A stretch of DNA of 64,000 bases from RGIG2041 sp045652745 (GTDB lineage Bacteria > Bacillota > Clostridia > UBA1381 > UMGS1253). The notes beneath the pieces were generated by a model, which did no database searches, was not told the DNA's origin, and was given only the letters and a program-made list of their open reading frames with translations. Location: the NCBI GenBank assembly GCA_045652745.1, contig JAZRUW010000012.1, positions 66,327-130,326 of the forward strand, read 5' to 3'. This document shows positions 44,531-51,909 of this stretch, in pieces. The translations under genes were made by a program, and so were the position numbers. Within the stretch, counting starts at the first letter, position 1, and each line of letters begins with the position of its first letter.

Positions 44531-44822
44531 AGAAATACCCCCTTTAAGATTTGTGTATAGACTAAGATGTCACTAAACAATGAAAAATTGCGCAAACGCC
44601 TTAAAACTATACTATAATACTTGTATATTTCTCTTTTTATGTAGGATTTCCTTTTGGAATACTAACCAAGATTATTTTATCGGTTTTGTGCAAGGTGCAC
44701 AAGGAAAAGCGCAAAAATACGGAAAAATGATACAAAAGCGACGACTTGTATCGACAAAGAGAGTTGTTCTTATAGAAAAGAGGGAGGGTTTTTGGGCAAA
44801 ATGCCAATGGGGGATATAAACA
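44531..44822. other. Gene-free stretch upstream of the EF-G-like gene
   Basis: AT-rich spacer. Plus- and minus-strand frames of 60-80 codons here have no ribosome-binding site and poor composition, so nothing coding is called. It should contain the EF-G-like promoter; TATAGT-type boxes exist on the minus strand near 44610, but no clear -35 was found. Confidence 0.5.
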
Positions 44823-44857
44823 AAAAGGAGACATTCTGATGAATGTCTCCTTTTAAA
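44822..44857 (-). terminator. Terminator of the secD-secF unit
   Basis: AAAAGGAGACATTC/GAATGTCTCCTTTT, 14-bp perfect stem with a 4-nt loop, just past the secF stop. Confidence 0.88.
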
Positions 44858-44870
44858 TACGTTTGGTTTC

Positions 44871-45764
44871 TTATCTTGCAGATTTCTTGGTTACATCGCT
44901 CCAAGCGCCCCACCACGGACTTGCAATGAAAATCGAGGTGAAAGAACCGCATACAATACCGATGATAATCGGCAGTGCGAAATTCTTTAAGGAAGATGCG
45001 CCCATGAAATAGAGCACGATGAGTGTAATCAAAGTTGTGATGGAGGTGTTGATAGTACGGGTCATAGACTGCCAGATACTCTTTTCAACAACTTCCGTGT
45101 TGGTGCTCTTTCTGTCTATCTTTCTGTTTTCTCTGATACGGTCAAAGATAACGATTGTATCGTTGATGGAGTAACCTACAACCGTTAAGATTGCTGCGAT
45201 AAATGTCGTCGAGAGCGGAATCTTTGCGATTGCATATACGCTCATCATAACGAGTACGTTTGCAATGAGGCAAAGTACGGCCATTACGCCGCTCTTCCAC
45301 TCAAAGCGAATCCAGATGTAGATGAGCATCAAGATTGCGGCAAGCAAGGTAAACAGCAGGGTTCTGGTCTTCATTTCGTTACCATAGGTTGCTGCCTGTG
45401 TTGCACTGCTGAGGGTGATTTCTTCCGCCTTTAAGCCGTGCTTGTCAGCGACTGCCTTGATACCTGCGTCTCTCTGCTCCGGTGTGAGCACGATGGACTT
45501 GATTACGATGTTTTGCGAGCCTGTACCCGTCAGCTGTACGGTCGGCTCGATTTCGATGCCTGCAGCTGTCATGTAAAGCGAAGCTGCTTCAGCACGCTCT
45601 GCGCTTGTGAGCGCTTTGCCCATGCCGAGTTCTACGGATGTACCGCCTGCGAAATCAATATCCTGTCTGAAACCGCCGTTTACGAAGAAACCGATTAAAC
45701 CTGCTACAATAATCAGTACAGGAATAAGAGTAAACCACAGTTTATTTTTTGTTACATTAAACAT
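44871..45764 (-). CDS. secF: Protein translocase subunit SecF
   Basis: 297-residue membrane partner of SecD that uses the proton/sodium gradient to help export through SecYEG. Six membrane segments are expected. The first is followed by the periplasmic P1-like domain starting RQDIDFAGGTSVELG. TM4-TM6 contain VGYSINDTIVIFDRIRENRK and TRTINTSITTLITL, family signatures. GGAAGG precedes the ATG. It lies 22 bp after secD. Confidence 0.96.
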   Translation of the reverse strand: MFNVTKNKLWFTLIPVLIIVAGLIGFFVNGGFRQDIDFAGGTSVELGMGKALTSAERAEAASLYMTAAGIEIEPTVQLTGTGSQNIVIKSIVLTPEQRDAGIKAVADKHGLKAEEITLSSATQAATYGNEMKTRTLLFTLLAAILMLIYIWIRFEWKSGVMAVLCLIANVLVMMSVYAIAKIPLSTTFIAAILTVVGYSINDTIVIFDRIRENRKIDRKSTNTEVVEKSIWQSMTRTINTSITTLITLIVLYFMGASSLKNFALPIIIGIVCGSFTSIFIASPWWGAWSDVTKKSAR

Positions 45765-45786
45765 TTACTTTTACCTTCCTTTCTAA

Positions 45787-47079
45787 TTATTCAGCATCTG
45801 CTTTTTTAAGCATGTTTGCGCCGTATGCCTTCGGGTTTACGATATTTAAGCCGACAACCTGATTTAAAAGGAAACGTGTCAGCGTGATTGCGGTGAACAT
45901 GGAGAGTACGACACCGATGAGCAAGGTGATTGCAAAGCCCTGTACGGTTGCAACGCCCGACGCCCACAGCACGATTGCCGCAATCAAGGTGGTGATGTTA
46001 CCGTCTAAAATTGCAGTAAGTGCACGCTTGAAGCCTGCATCTACGGAAGCACGAACGGTCTTGCCGTTTCGGATTTCTTCCTTAATTCTTTCAAAAATCA
46101 ATACGTTTGCATCCACGGCCATACCGATGGAGAGGATGATGCCTGCAATACCGGAAAGGCTTAAGTTGATGCGGAATGCGCCGATAATCAGGCAGGTTAA
46201 ACCGATGTAACCGATGAGCGAGATATCTGCAACTAGGCCCGGAAGTCTATAGAAAATCAGCATGAAAATCATAATGAGAAGGATACCGATGAGTGCCGCC
46301 CAAAGGCTTGTAGCAAATGCGCCTTCACCGAGCTCTGCGCCGACTTCGCTGGATTCGATGGCTTCAAGTTCAACCGGCAACTGACCGGACTTAATCTGAT
46401 TTGCAAGCGTAGATGCGGTTTCCTGTGTGAAGCTGCCGGAAATTACGCAAGTATTGGAGTTGATGGTTTCGGAAACCATCGGCATGGAAATCGGCACATC
46501 ATCCATGCAGATTGCGATGTAGTTTTTGCTTTCAGCGGCCTTTGCAGCTGCAGCAGCGGTTGCTTTTGCAAACTTTTCGCGGCCTGCATCGTTGAGCGTC
46601 AGGCTTACATAGTGCTCTGCGTTGGATAGTTCACTGACCTGACCGTATTCATAGCTTGCGCTGTCTACATCCTTACCTTCCAATACAACATTGCCGTCCG
46701 CATCCTGGAAAGTCAGTTTTGCGGTGGAGCCGAGCAGCGAGATTGCTTCTTCGGCTTCAATGTTCGGGATTTCAACGCGGATGCGGCTTGCGTTTTGCAG
46801 TCTGCTTACGCGCGCTTCCGTGTAGCCGAGGTAGGAAAGACGTGTACGCATAACGTCTTCTACAACATTCATTTCTTCTTCGGTTACGTTTTCAGCCTTT
46901 GCTTCAAAGGTGATGGTCGAACCGCCCGCGAGGTCGATGCCTTCGTTAAGACCGCCCTCTTGCAGGATACCTGTGTAATACTGCTTGCCGAACAACGTGA
47001 TACCGCCGAGCGAAATTGCTGTGATGGCAACCACGATGATTAAAGCAAGCGCCATGAAAATACCGCTTTTTACTTTCAT
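45787..47079 (-). CDS. secD: Protein translocase subunit SecD
   Basis: 430 residues. N-terminal membrane helix, then the extracytoplasmic P1 domain with GIDLAGGSTITFEA and the tandem D-x-x-G-x features, then a head region with SGQLPVELEAI. The C-terminal five-helix domain contains GMAVDANVLIFERIKEE. AGGAGG lies 8 nt before the ATG. It is shorter than the E. coli protein, as is normal for Firmicutes with separate secD and secF. Confidence 0.96.
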   Translation of the reverse strand: MKVKSGIFMALALIIVVAITAISLGGITLFGKQYYTGILQEGGLNEGIDLAGGSTITFEAKAENVTEEEMNVVEDVMRTRLSYLGYTEARVSRLQNASRIRVEIPNIEAEEAISLLGSTAKLTFQDADGNVVLEGKDVDSASYEYGQVSELSNAEHYVSLTLNDAGREKFAKATAAAAAKAAESKNYIAICMDDVPISMPMVSETINSNTCVISGSFTQETASTLANQIKSGQLPVELEAIESSEVGAELGEGAFATSLWAALIGILLIMIFMLIFYRLPGLVADISLIGYIGLTCLIIGAFRINLSLSGIAGIILSIGMAVDANVLIFERIKEEIRNGKTVRASVDAGFKRALTAILDGNITTLIAAIVLWASGVATVQGFAITLLIGVVLSMFTAITLTRFLLNQVVGLNIVNPKAYGANMLKKADAE

Positions 47080-47115
47080 GTTTTTTGCCTCCTTGTGCTT
47101 TATGGTTAATTTAAA

Positions 47116-48507
47116 TTAGAATTCCATTTTTTCTTCGAGGTAAGCTGCCAGCTCGGAAATCGGCATACGCACCTGCTCCATGCTGTCACGCTCACGAACG
47201 GTTACGCAACCGTCCTGCTCGCTTTCAAAGTCGTAGGTGATACAGAACGGTGTACCGATTTCGTCTTGGCGGCGATATCTTTTACCGATGGAACCTGCAT
47301 CGTCAAATTCGATACGGAATTTCTTAGAAAGCATCTCGTATACTTCGCCTGCCTGCTCGGAGAGCTTCTTCGACAGCGGCAGTACGGCAGCCTTAATCGG
47401 TGCGAGTGCCGGATGCAAACGCAGTACCACGCGCACATCGTCGCCTTCCAAAGCTTCTTCGTCGTACGCATCTACTAAGAATGCGAGTGCCACACGGTCT
47501 GCACCGAGCGACGGCTCTACGCAGTACGGTACATAACGCTCGTTGGTTACCGGATCGGTGTAATCCATGCTTTCGCCGGAGTGCTCTGCATGCTGCTTTA
47601 AGTCGTAGTCTGTTCTGTCTGCAATACCCCAAAGCTCGCCCCAACCGAACGGGAATACAAATTCGATATCCGTTGTTGCGTTGGAGTAGTGGGAGAGTTC
47701 TTCTTTCGCGTGGTCGCGGAAACGCAGGTTTTCTTCGCGGATACCCAAGGTGAGCAGGAAGTTCATGCAGTAGTCTTTCCAGTATTTAAACCAGTCTAAG
47801 TCCGTACCCGGTGCGCAGAAGAATTCAAGCTCCATCTGCTCAAACTCACGTGTTCTGAACACGAAGTTGCCCGGTGTGATTTCGTTACGGAAGGATTTAC
47901 CTACCTGTGCGATACCGAACGGAATCTTCTTTCTGGATGTACGCTGTACATTTTTGAAGTTTACAAAAATACCCTGTGCGGTTTCCGGACGCAGATACAG
48001 CTCGGACTGGGAGTCCTCTGTTACGCCCTGGAAGGTTTTAAACATCAGGTTAAACTTACGGATGTCCGTGAAGTTTTTCTTGCCGCATTCCGGACAAACG
48101 ACATCGTTTGCCTGGATGAACTCGAGCATTTGCTCGTTGGTCCAGCCGTCAACGGCAACGGTTTCGCCCTTTGCCTTGCAGTGGTCTTCGATGAGCTGGT
48201 CGGCTCTGAAGCGTGCCTTACATTCCTTACAGTCCATCAGCGGGTCGGAAAAACCGCCCACGTGGCCGGATGCAACCCAAGCCTTCGGGTTCATAATGAT
48301 TGCAGCATCCAGACCGACATTGTATCTGGATTCCTGTACAAACTTTTTCCACCAAGCACGCTTTACGTTGTTTTTGAATTCCACGCCGAGCGGACCGTAG
48401 TCCCAGGAATTTGCAAGTCCGCCGTAGATTTCGGAGCCCGGATATACAAATCCGCGGCCTTTACACAGCGCGACGATTTTTTCCATTGTTTTTTCAGAGT
48501 TGTTCAC
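47116..48507 (-). CDS. glyS: Glycyl-tRNA synthetase (dimeric, single-chain type)
   Basis: Class II synthetase charging tRNA-Gly. 463 residues; GTG start with GGAGGT 8 nt upstream. Motif 1 region around GPLGVEFKNNVKRAWW, motif 2 FRNEITPGNFVFRTREFEQME, motif 3 GADRVALAFL. A zinc-type insert CKEC..CPECGKK is seen (about 93-146). The C-terminal anticodon-binding domain covers about 360-463. This is the eukaryote/archaeal-like alpha2 form used by many Firmicutes, not the alpha2beta2 type. No T-box was recognised in its leader. Confidence 0.96.
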   Translation of the reverse strand: MNNSEKTMEKIVALCKGRGFVYPGSEIYGGLANSWDYGPLGVEFKNNVKRAWWKKFVQESRYNVGLDAAIIMNPKAWVASGHVGGFSDPLMDCKECKARFRADQLIEDHCKAKGETVAVDGWTNEQMLEFIQANDVVCPECGKKNFTDIRKFNLMFKTFQGVTEDSQSELYLRPETAQGIFVNFKNVQRTSRKKIPFGIAQVGKSFRNEITPGNFVFRTREFEQMELEFFCAPGTDLDWFKYWKDYCMNFLLTLGIREENLRFRDHAKEELSHYSNATTDIEFVFPFGWGELWGIADRTDYDLKQHAEHSGESMDYTDPVTNERYVPYCVEPSLGADRVALAFLVDAYDEEALEGDDVRVVLRLHPALAPIKAAVLPLSKKLSEQAGEVYEMLSKKFRIEFDDAGSIGKRYRRQDEIGTPFCITYDFESEQDGCVTVRERDSMEQVRMPISELAAYLEEKMEF

Positions 48508-48599
48508 TTTTGTCTACCTCCATAAATATGCTTCACACTTCTGGCTGAAGTATGAGCCAAAGGCGATAGGGAATACACACCCCAACAGCCCTATCCTAT

Positions 48600-48627
48600 A
48601 GTTTATCAAAAAATGGGAAAAAGTCAA
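48600..48627 (-). promoter_or_regulatory. Probable glyS promoter and structured leader
   Basis: Minus-strand TTGACT (48627-48622) and TAAACT (48605-48600) with a 16-bp spacer. The roughly 85-nt leader can pair ATAGGG with CCCTAT and CTTCAGCCAGAAG around 48540-48590. No conserved T-box sequence was found. Nothing else is seen between here and 48735. Confidence 0.5.
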
Positions 48628-48734
48628 GTTGTTTGGTGCACCTTTTTAATAATATATAGTAGTTTTTCAAAAGAGTATTGAAATAATTGTAGAATTTTGC
48701 GGTAAAACAGTGTTTTTTTGTTCAATATGCCGAC

Positions 48735-48763
48735 TTGAAAGATGCGCAAATGTGTGTTAAGAT
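48735..48763 (+). promoter_or_regulatory. Probable promoter of the AbrB-family gene
   Basis: TTGAAA (48735-48740) and TAAGAT (48758-48763), 17-bp spacer, 42 bp before the start. Confidence 0.55.
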
Positions 48764-48804
48764 ATACTTACAGTAAATTATGGAAATGCTAGGGGGCTTT
48801 ACAT

Positions 48805-49047
48805 ATGAAAAAAACAGGTATGACCAGACCGGTGGATGAATTGGGCAGAGTGGTAATCCCAAAGGAAATACGAAGCAGTCTGCAAATTGAGGTCAAGGAC
48901 AGGCTGGAGATTTTACTCGACGGGGATGCAATCGTCTTGAAAAAATATGACCCGAGCTGCATGTTCTGCGGTGCAACCGAGCATGTGGAAGATGTGATGG
49001 GCAAAAATATCTGCCGTGCTTGCGTGGAAAAACTTAAGAAACTGTAA
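48805..49047 (+). CDS. AbrB/SpoVT-type regulator with zinc-ribbon-like tail
   Basis: 80 residues. The N-terminal swapped-hairpin DNA-binding domain (about 1-48) reads GMTRPVDELGRVVIPKEIRS, the classic AbrB pattern. The tail has CMFCGATE and CRACVEKL, a CxxC-CxxC pair likely to bind zinc, common in clostridial AbrB proteins. AGGGGG precedes the ATG. Probably a global or transition-state regulator; its targets are unknown. yebC follows from its own promoter. Confidence 0.9.
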   Translation: MKKTGMTRPVDELGRVVIPKEIRSSLQIEVKDRLEILLDGDAIVLKKYDPSCMFCGATEHVEDVMGKNICRACVEKLKKL

Positions 49048-49069
49048 CTGCAATTCACTAAAAAATACC

Positions 49070-49098
49070 TTGCAACGAACGTCGGTTTGTGTTATAAT
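49070..49098 (+). promoter_or_regulatory. Probable yebC promoter
   Basis: TTGCAA (49070-49075) and TATAAT (49093-49098) with a 17-bp spacer, 57 bp before the start. Confidence 0.6.
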
Positions 49099-49155
49099 CA
49101 AATGGTTGTAACGCAAAGCGGCGTTATATATTTGCAAAACAGGAGTGAAAGTAAC

Positions 49156-49890
49156 ATGTCGGGACATTCCAAATGGAGTACAATTAAAAGAAAAAAAGGT
49201 GCAAACGATGCACAGCGTGCGAAGATTTTTACCAAGATTTCGCGTGAGCTGACCGTTGTGGTTAAGGCAGGCGGTCCGGATCCGGACAGCAATTCCAAGT
49301 TAAAGGATATTATGGCTAAGGCGCGCGCCAACAACATGCCGAATGACAACATTATGCGTACCATCAAAAAGGCGGCTGGTGAAACGGGCGGCGATAACTA
49401 TGAAGATGTAACGTATGAAGGCTACGGCCCGAACGGTGTTGCCGTTATCGTAGAAACGCTCACGGACAACCGTAACCGTACCGCAGGTGATGTGCGTCAC
49501 TATTTCGATAAGTCCCACGGCAACCTCGGACAAAACGGCTGCGTAAGCTTTATGTTTGACAAGCAGGGTATCATCTTAATCGAAAAGGAAGACAGCATTG
49601 ACGAAGATACCTTAATGATGGAGGCGCTCGACGCAGGTGCAGACGATTTTGCGGCTGAAGACGGTATTTTTGAAATCACCACTACGCCGGAGAGCTTCTC
49701 TGCCGTACGTGAAGCGCTGGAGGCAAACTACACGCTCGCTTCCGCCGAGGTGGAAATGGTGCCGCAGACGACGGTGGAGTTGACAGACCCGGACGACATC
49801 AAGTTTATGAGCAGACTGTTAGAGATGCTGGAAGACAACGATGATGTGCAGAATGTATATCACAACTGGAACCAACCGGAAGAAGAATAA
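49156..49890 (+). CDS. YebC/PmpR-family DNA-binding protein
   Basis: 244 residues starting MSGHSKWSTIKRKKGANDAQ, the family's invariant N-terminus. AGGAGTG lies upstream of this ATG; a longer in-frame start would run into the promoter. Three-domain protein annotated as a transcriptional regulator; recent work links relatives to translation of proline-rich stretches. The start at 49156 and length are normal for the family. Confidence 0.96.
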   Translation: MSGHSKWSTIKRKKGANDAQRAKIFTKISRELTVVVKAGGPDPDSNSKLKDIMAKARANNMPNDNIMRTIKKAAGETGGDNYEDVTYEGYGPNGVAVIVETLTDNRNRTAGDVRHYFDKSHGNLGQNGCVSFMFDKQGIILIEKEDSIDEDTLMMEALDAGADDFAAEDGIFEITTTPESFSAVREALEANYTLASAEVEMVPQTTVELTDPDDIKFMSRLLEMLEDNDDVQNVYHNWNQPEEE

Positions 49891-49896
49891 TAAATG

Positions 49897-49929
49897 AAAA
49901 AGCAGATGTCGCTGACATCTGCTTTTTTG
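49897..49929. terminator. Bidirectional terminator between yebC and tRNA-Pro(GGG)
   Basis: AAAAAGCAGATGTC-gct-GACATCTGCTTTTTT, 14-bp perfect stem. Confidence 0.9.
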
Positions 49930-49931
49930 AT

Positions 49932-50007
49932 TGGTCGGAGTGACGTGACTTGAACACGCGACCCCTAGACCCCCAGTCTAGTGCGCTACCGACTGCGCTA
50001 CACCCCG
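49932..50007 (-). tRNA. tRNA-Pro (anticodon GGG)
   Basis: Minus-strand acceptor CGGGGTG pairs with CACTCCG (one G-U), then A and encoded CCA. Anticodon stem CTAGA/TCTAG with loop CTGGGGG gives GGG. T loop GTTCAAG. Length 76 nt. Confidence 0.95.
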
Positions 50008-50095
50008 ATATGATGGACAGTATATCACAGTTTTTTGCGTTTGTAAATGGGTTTGGGAAAAAAGATGAAGTAAGCCATCCGTATACGGGAGATTT

Positions 50096-50133
50096 CAGTG
50101 AAGAGTGAAGAGAGAATAGTGAAAAGAGAATAG
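50096..50133. repeat. Polypurine tract related to the queA-tgt element
   Basis: GTGAAGAGTGAAGAGAGAAT followed by AGTGAAAAGAGAATAG. Its complement resembles the pyrimidine tract at 12948-12988. Confidence 0.45.
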
Positions 50134-50136
50134 TAC

Positions 50137-50181
50137 AAAAAGAAACGACAACTTTCTTGTCGAAATTTGCCGTTTCTTTTT
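50137..50181 (-). terminator. Terminator of tRNA-Arg(CCU)
   Basis: AAAAAGAAACG/CGTTTCTTTTT, 11-bp stem with an internal CGACAAGAAAG loop, directly past the tRNA 3' end on the minus strand. Confidence 0.75.
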
Positions 50182-50255
50182 GGCACCCCCGACCGGAATC
50201 GAACCGATGACTAATCCTTAGGAGGGATTTGTAATATCCTCTTTACTACGGGGGC
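50181..50255 (-). tRNA. tRNA-Arg (anticodon CCU)
   Basis: Minus-strand acceptor GCCCCCG pairs with CGGGGGT (terminal G-U), then G and encoded CCA. Anticodon stem AATCC/GGATT with loop CTCCTAA gives CCU. T loop GGTTCGATTCC. Length 75 nt. Confidence 0.94.
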
Positions 50256-50293
50256 TAATTTAAAATTATGTAATTGCAAATGCGAGCACAAAA

Positions 50294-50430
50294 CTTGAAA
50301 ACAAATCCCTCCGTTATAAAAGGATTTGTAATTATGAGCGAAGCGAATAACAAGGTTCGCACAGCCGTCAAAATCTTTGATTTTGGATACGGCGTGCGGT
50401 TCTTATATCCTCTTTACTACGGGGGCGTAA
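50294..50430 (-). pseudogene. Partial tRNA-Arg duplicate split by a palindromic insert
   Basis: The 5' end of tRNA-Arg (GCCCCCGTAGTAAAGAGGAT, then AT) is repeated exactly at about 50406-50427. A piece of the anticodon arm (ACAAATCC, GGAGGGATTTGT) reappears at about 50301-50330. Between them is an imperfect palindrome with arms AAGGTTCGCACAGCCGTC and its near-complement ACGGCGTGCGGTTCTT around a TTTG loop. No functional tRNA can be folded. Confidence 0.6.
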
Positions 50431-50490
50431 CCTTATTTATTTTACTATGAAACATCGCGCCTGTCAAGCAAGACGGGCAAAGTTTAACAG

Positions 50491-50519
50491 TTGAAAAATG
50501 TCGGTTTTTCTGTTAGAAT
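50491..50519 (+). promoter_or_regulatory. Probable promoter of the DUF3048 lipoprotein
   Basis: TTGAAA (50491-50496) and TAGAAT (50514-50519), 17-bp spacer, 36 bp before the start. Confidence 0.6.
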
Positions 50520-50554
50520 GAAAGCAGAGAACAAAACCGAAAAGAGGGATTGGG

Positions 50555-51574
50555 ATGCGAAAAAGGATTTTAGCGATGTTTGCGGTAGTTATGTTGGTGC
50601 TTGCGGGATGCGGCAAAACACCGCCGCAGACGGAGGAAATGCCGCCAGTGCAGGAAGCGCCGGTGCAAAAACAAGTGCCGAGCGAGGCGGACTTGTTTTT
50701 GGAAAAGTATGTCAACACCGATGCACGTCCGATTGCCGTCATGGTGGATAACGATAACAAGCAGGCGCGCCCGCAGGCCGGTATGGAGGACGCTTACCTG
50801 ATTTACGAAATGGTGGTCGAAGGCGGTGCAACGCGCTTTATGGCGCTTTATCGCAACACGGATACGGCAAAAATCGGTCCTGTACGCTCGTCGCGGCATT
50901 ACTTTTTGAATTATGCGCTGGAAAATGATGCGATTTATACGCACTACGGCTGGAGCCCGAAGGCGATGGAGGATATTCCGGCGCTTGGCGTGAAAAACAT
51001 CAACGGTGTAGAGGGCGGCAGTGATATTTTCTGGCGTGAGCGCAAGTTCGCGGGCGACTGGCACAGCGCATATACAAGCATGGAAAACATAAAAAATAAA
51101 GCGGAAAATTGGGGATATAAACTGACGACTACGCGTGAAAACGGACTGGTCTACGGCGATGAAACGACCGCGCCGCAGGCGGATTTGACAGCCACAAAAG
51201 TTTCGCTTCGCTATTCGTCGGCCTACCGGACAGGCTATACATATAATGCGCAAACCGGCTTGTATGAAAAAACGATTTTTGAAAGTCCGCACAAAATGCA
51301 GAGCGGAGCGGTGCTTTCGTTTAAGAATGTGCTTGTTCTGTATGTTTCGGACGGCCCGCTCGGCGACGGCTCGGACAGACGCGAGGTGTACACCACCGGC
51401 AGCGGCAAAGGCTACTACATTTCCGGCGGCGCGGCGGAGGAAATCACATGGTCCAAAGCTTCACGCGGCGCAGATACCGTGCTGACCAAAGCAGACGGCA
51501 CACCGCTTAAAATTTATCCGGGCAAAACGATTGTGAATTTGATTTCGCCGGGGATTGGCGCGGATATAGAGTAG
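50555..51574 (+). CDS. DUF3048-domain lipoprotein (YerB-like)
   Basis: 339 residues; signal peptide with lipobox LAGC (cysteine at about 19), so anchored to the outer face of the membrane. A proline/glutamine linker follows. The domain starting RPIAVMVDNDNKQARPQAG (about 58) and containing GPVRSSRHYFL and WYRE-like segments is DUF3048. The family is found in Firmicutes; no activity has been defined. AAAGAGGGA precedes the ATG. Single gene. Confidence 0.9.
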   Translation: MRKRILAMFAVVMLVLAGCGKTPPQTEEMPPVQEAPVQKQVPSEADLFLEKYVNTDARPIAVMVDNDNKQARPQAGMEDAYLIYEMVVEGGATRFMALYRNTDTAKIGPVRSSRHYFLNYALENDAIYTHYGWSPKAMEDIPALGVKNINGVEGGSDIFWRERKFAGDWHSAYTSMENIKNKAENWGYKLTTTRENGLVYGDETTAPQADLTATKVSLRYSSAYRTGYTYNAQTGLYEKTIFESPHKMQSGAVLSFKNVLVLYVSDGPLGDGSDRREVYTTGSGKGYYISGGAAEEITWSKASRGADTVLTKADGTPLKIYPGKTIVNLISPGIGADIE

Positions 51575-51589
51575 ACAACAAATAAAAAA

Positions 51590-51899
51590 GGACTTGCAAG
51601 GGCAAGTGGTCTTAAGGATACAATGGTTTTAGCCGGTAATTTACCGAAAATAGTTCGTAAAAAATCTGCATTATACGCGAGTATAATGCAGATTTTTATG
51701 TTCCTCTTTCTAACAAAATTCCTCGACTAAAACTGCCAACGGCACCTTAAAAGGTAATCGTTTGGATGAAGAGCAAGGCAAAAATGACCGACATCCTCGC
51801 GGATTTCGGTCATTTTTAACACAGCTATTCGCCAAAATATTGCTTTTTAAGGCGTTTTATCCTTAAGAACACTCGCCCAAGGGCAAGTCCTTTTTTGTA
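51590..51899. repeat. MITE-sized multi-hairpin dispersed repeat, full copy
   Basis: Imperfect terminal inverted repeats: GGACTTGCAAGGGCAAGTGG, then TCTTAAGGATA, against a right end reading GGACTTGCCCTTGGGCGAGT, then GTTCTTAAGGATA on the minus strand. Inside are a perfect hairpin CTGCATTATAC-gcga-GTATAATGCAG (about 51667-51692) and AAAAATGACCGA..TCGGTCATTTTT (about 51780-51818). No ORF. About 215 bp is repeated almost unchanged and inverted at 63781-64000. It follows the DUF3048 stop and may also act as terminator. Confidence 0.8.
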
Positions 51900-51909
51900 T
51901 TGCAAATTC

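Noticed and set aside
44580..44819. 79-codon plus-strand ORF upstream of the EF-G-like gene
   Set aside because: No ribosome-binding site, unlike-protein composition, and it runs into the secF terminator.
48508..48804. T-box or glycine riboswitch upstream of glyS
   Set aside because: The short leader folds only into small hairpins; no T-box or glycine-aptamer core was seen.
51590..51899. Insertion sequence
   Set aside because: Inverted ends are present but there is no transposase frame; at most a non-autonomous element.
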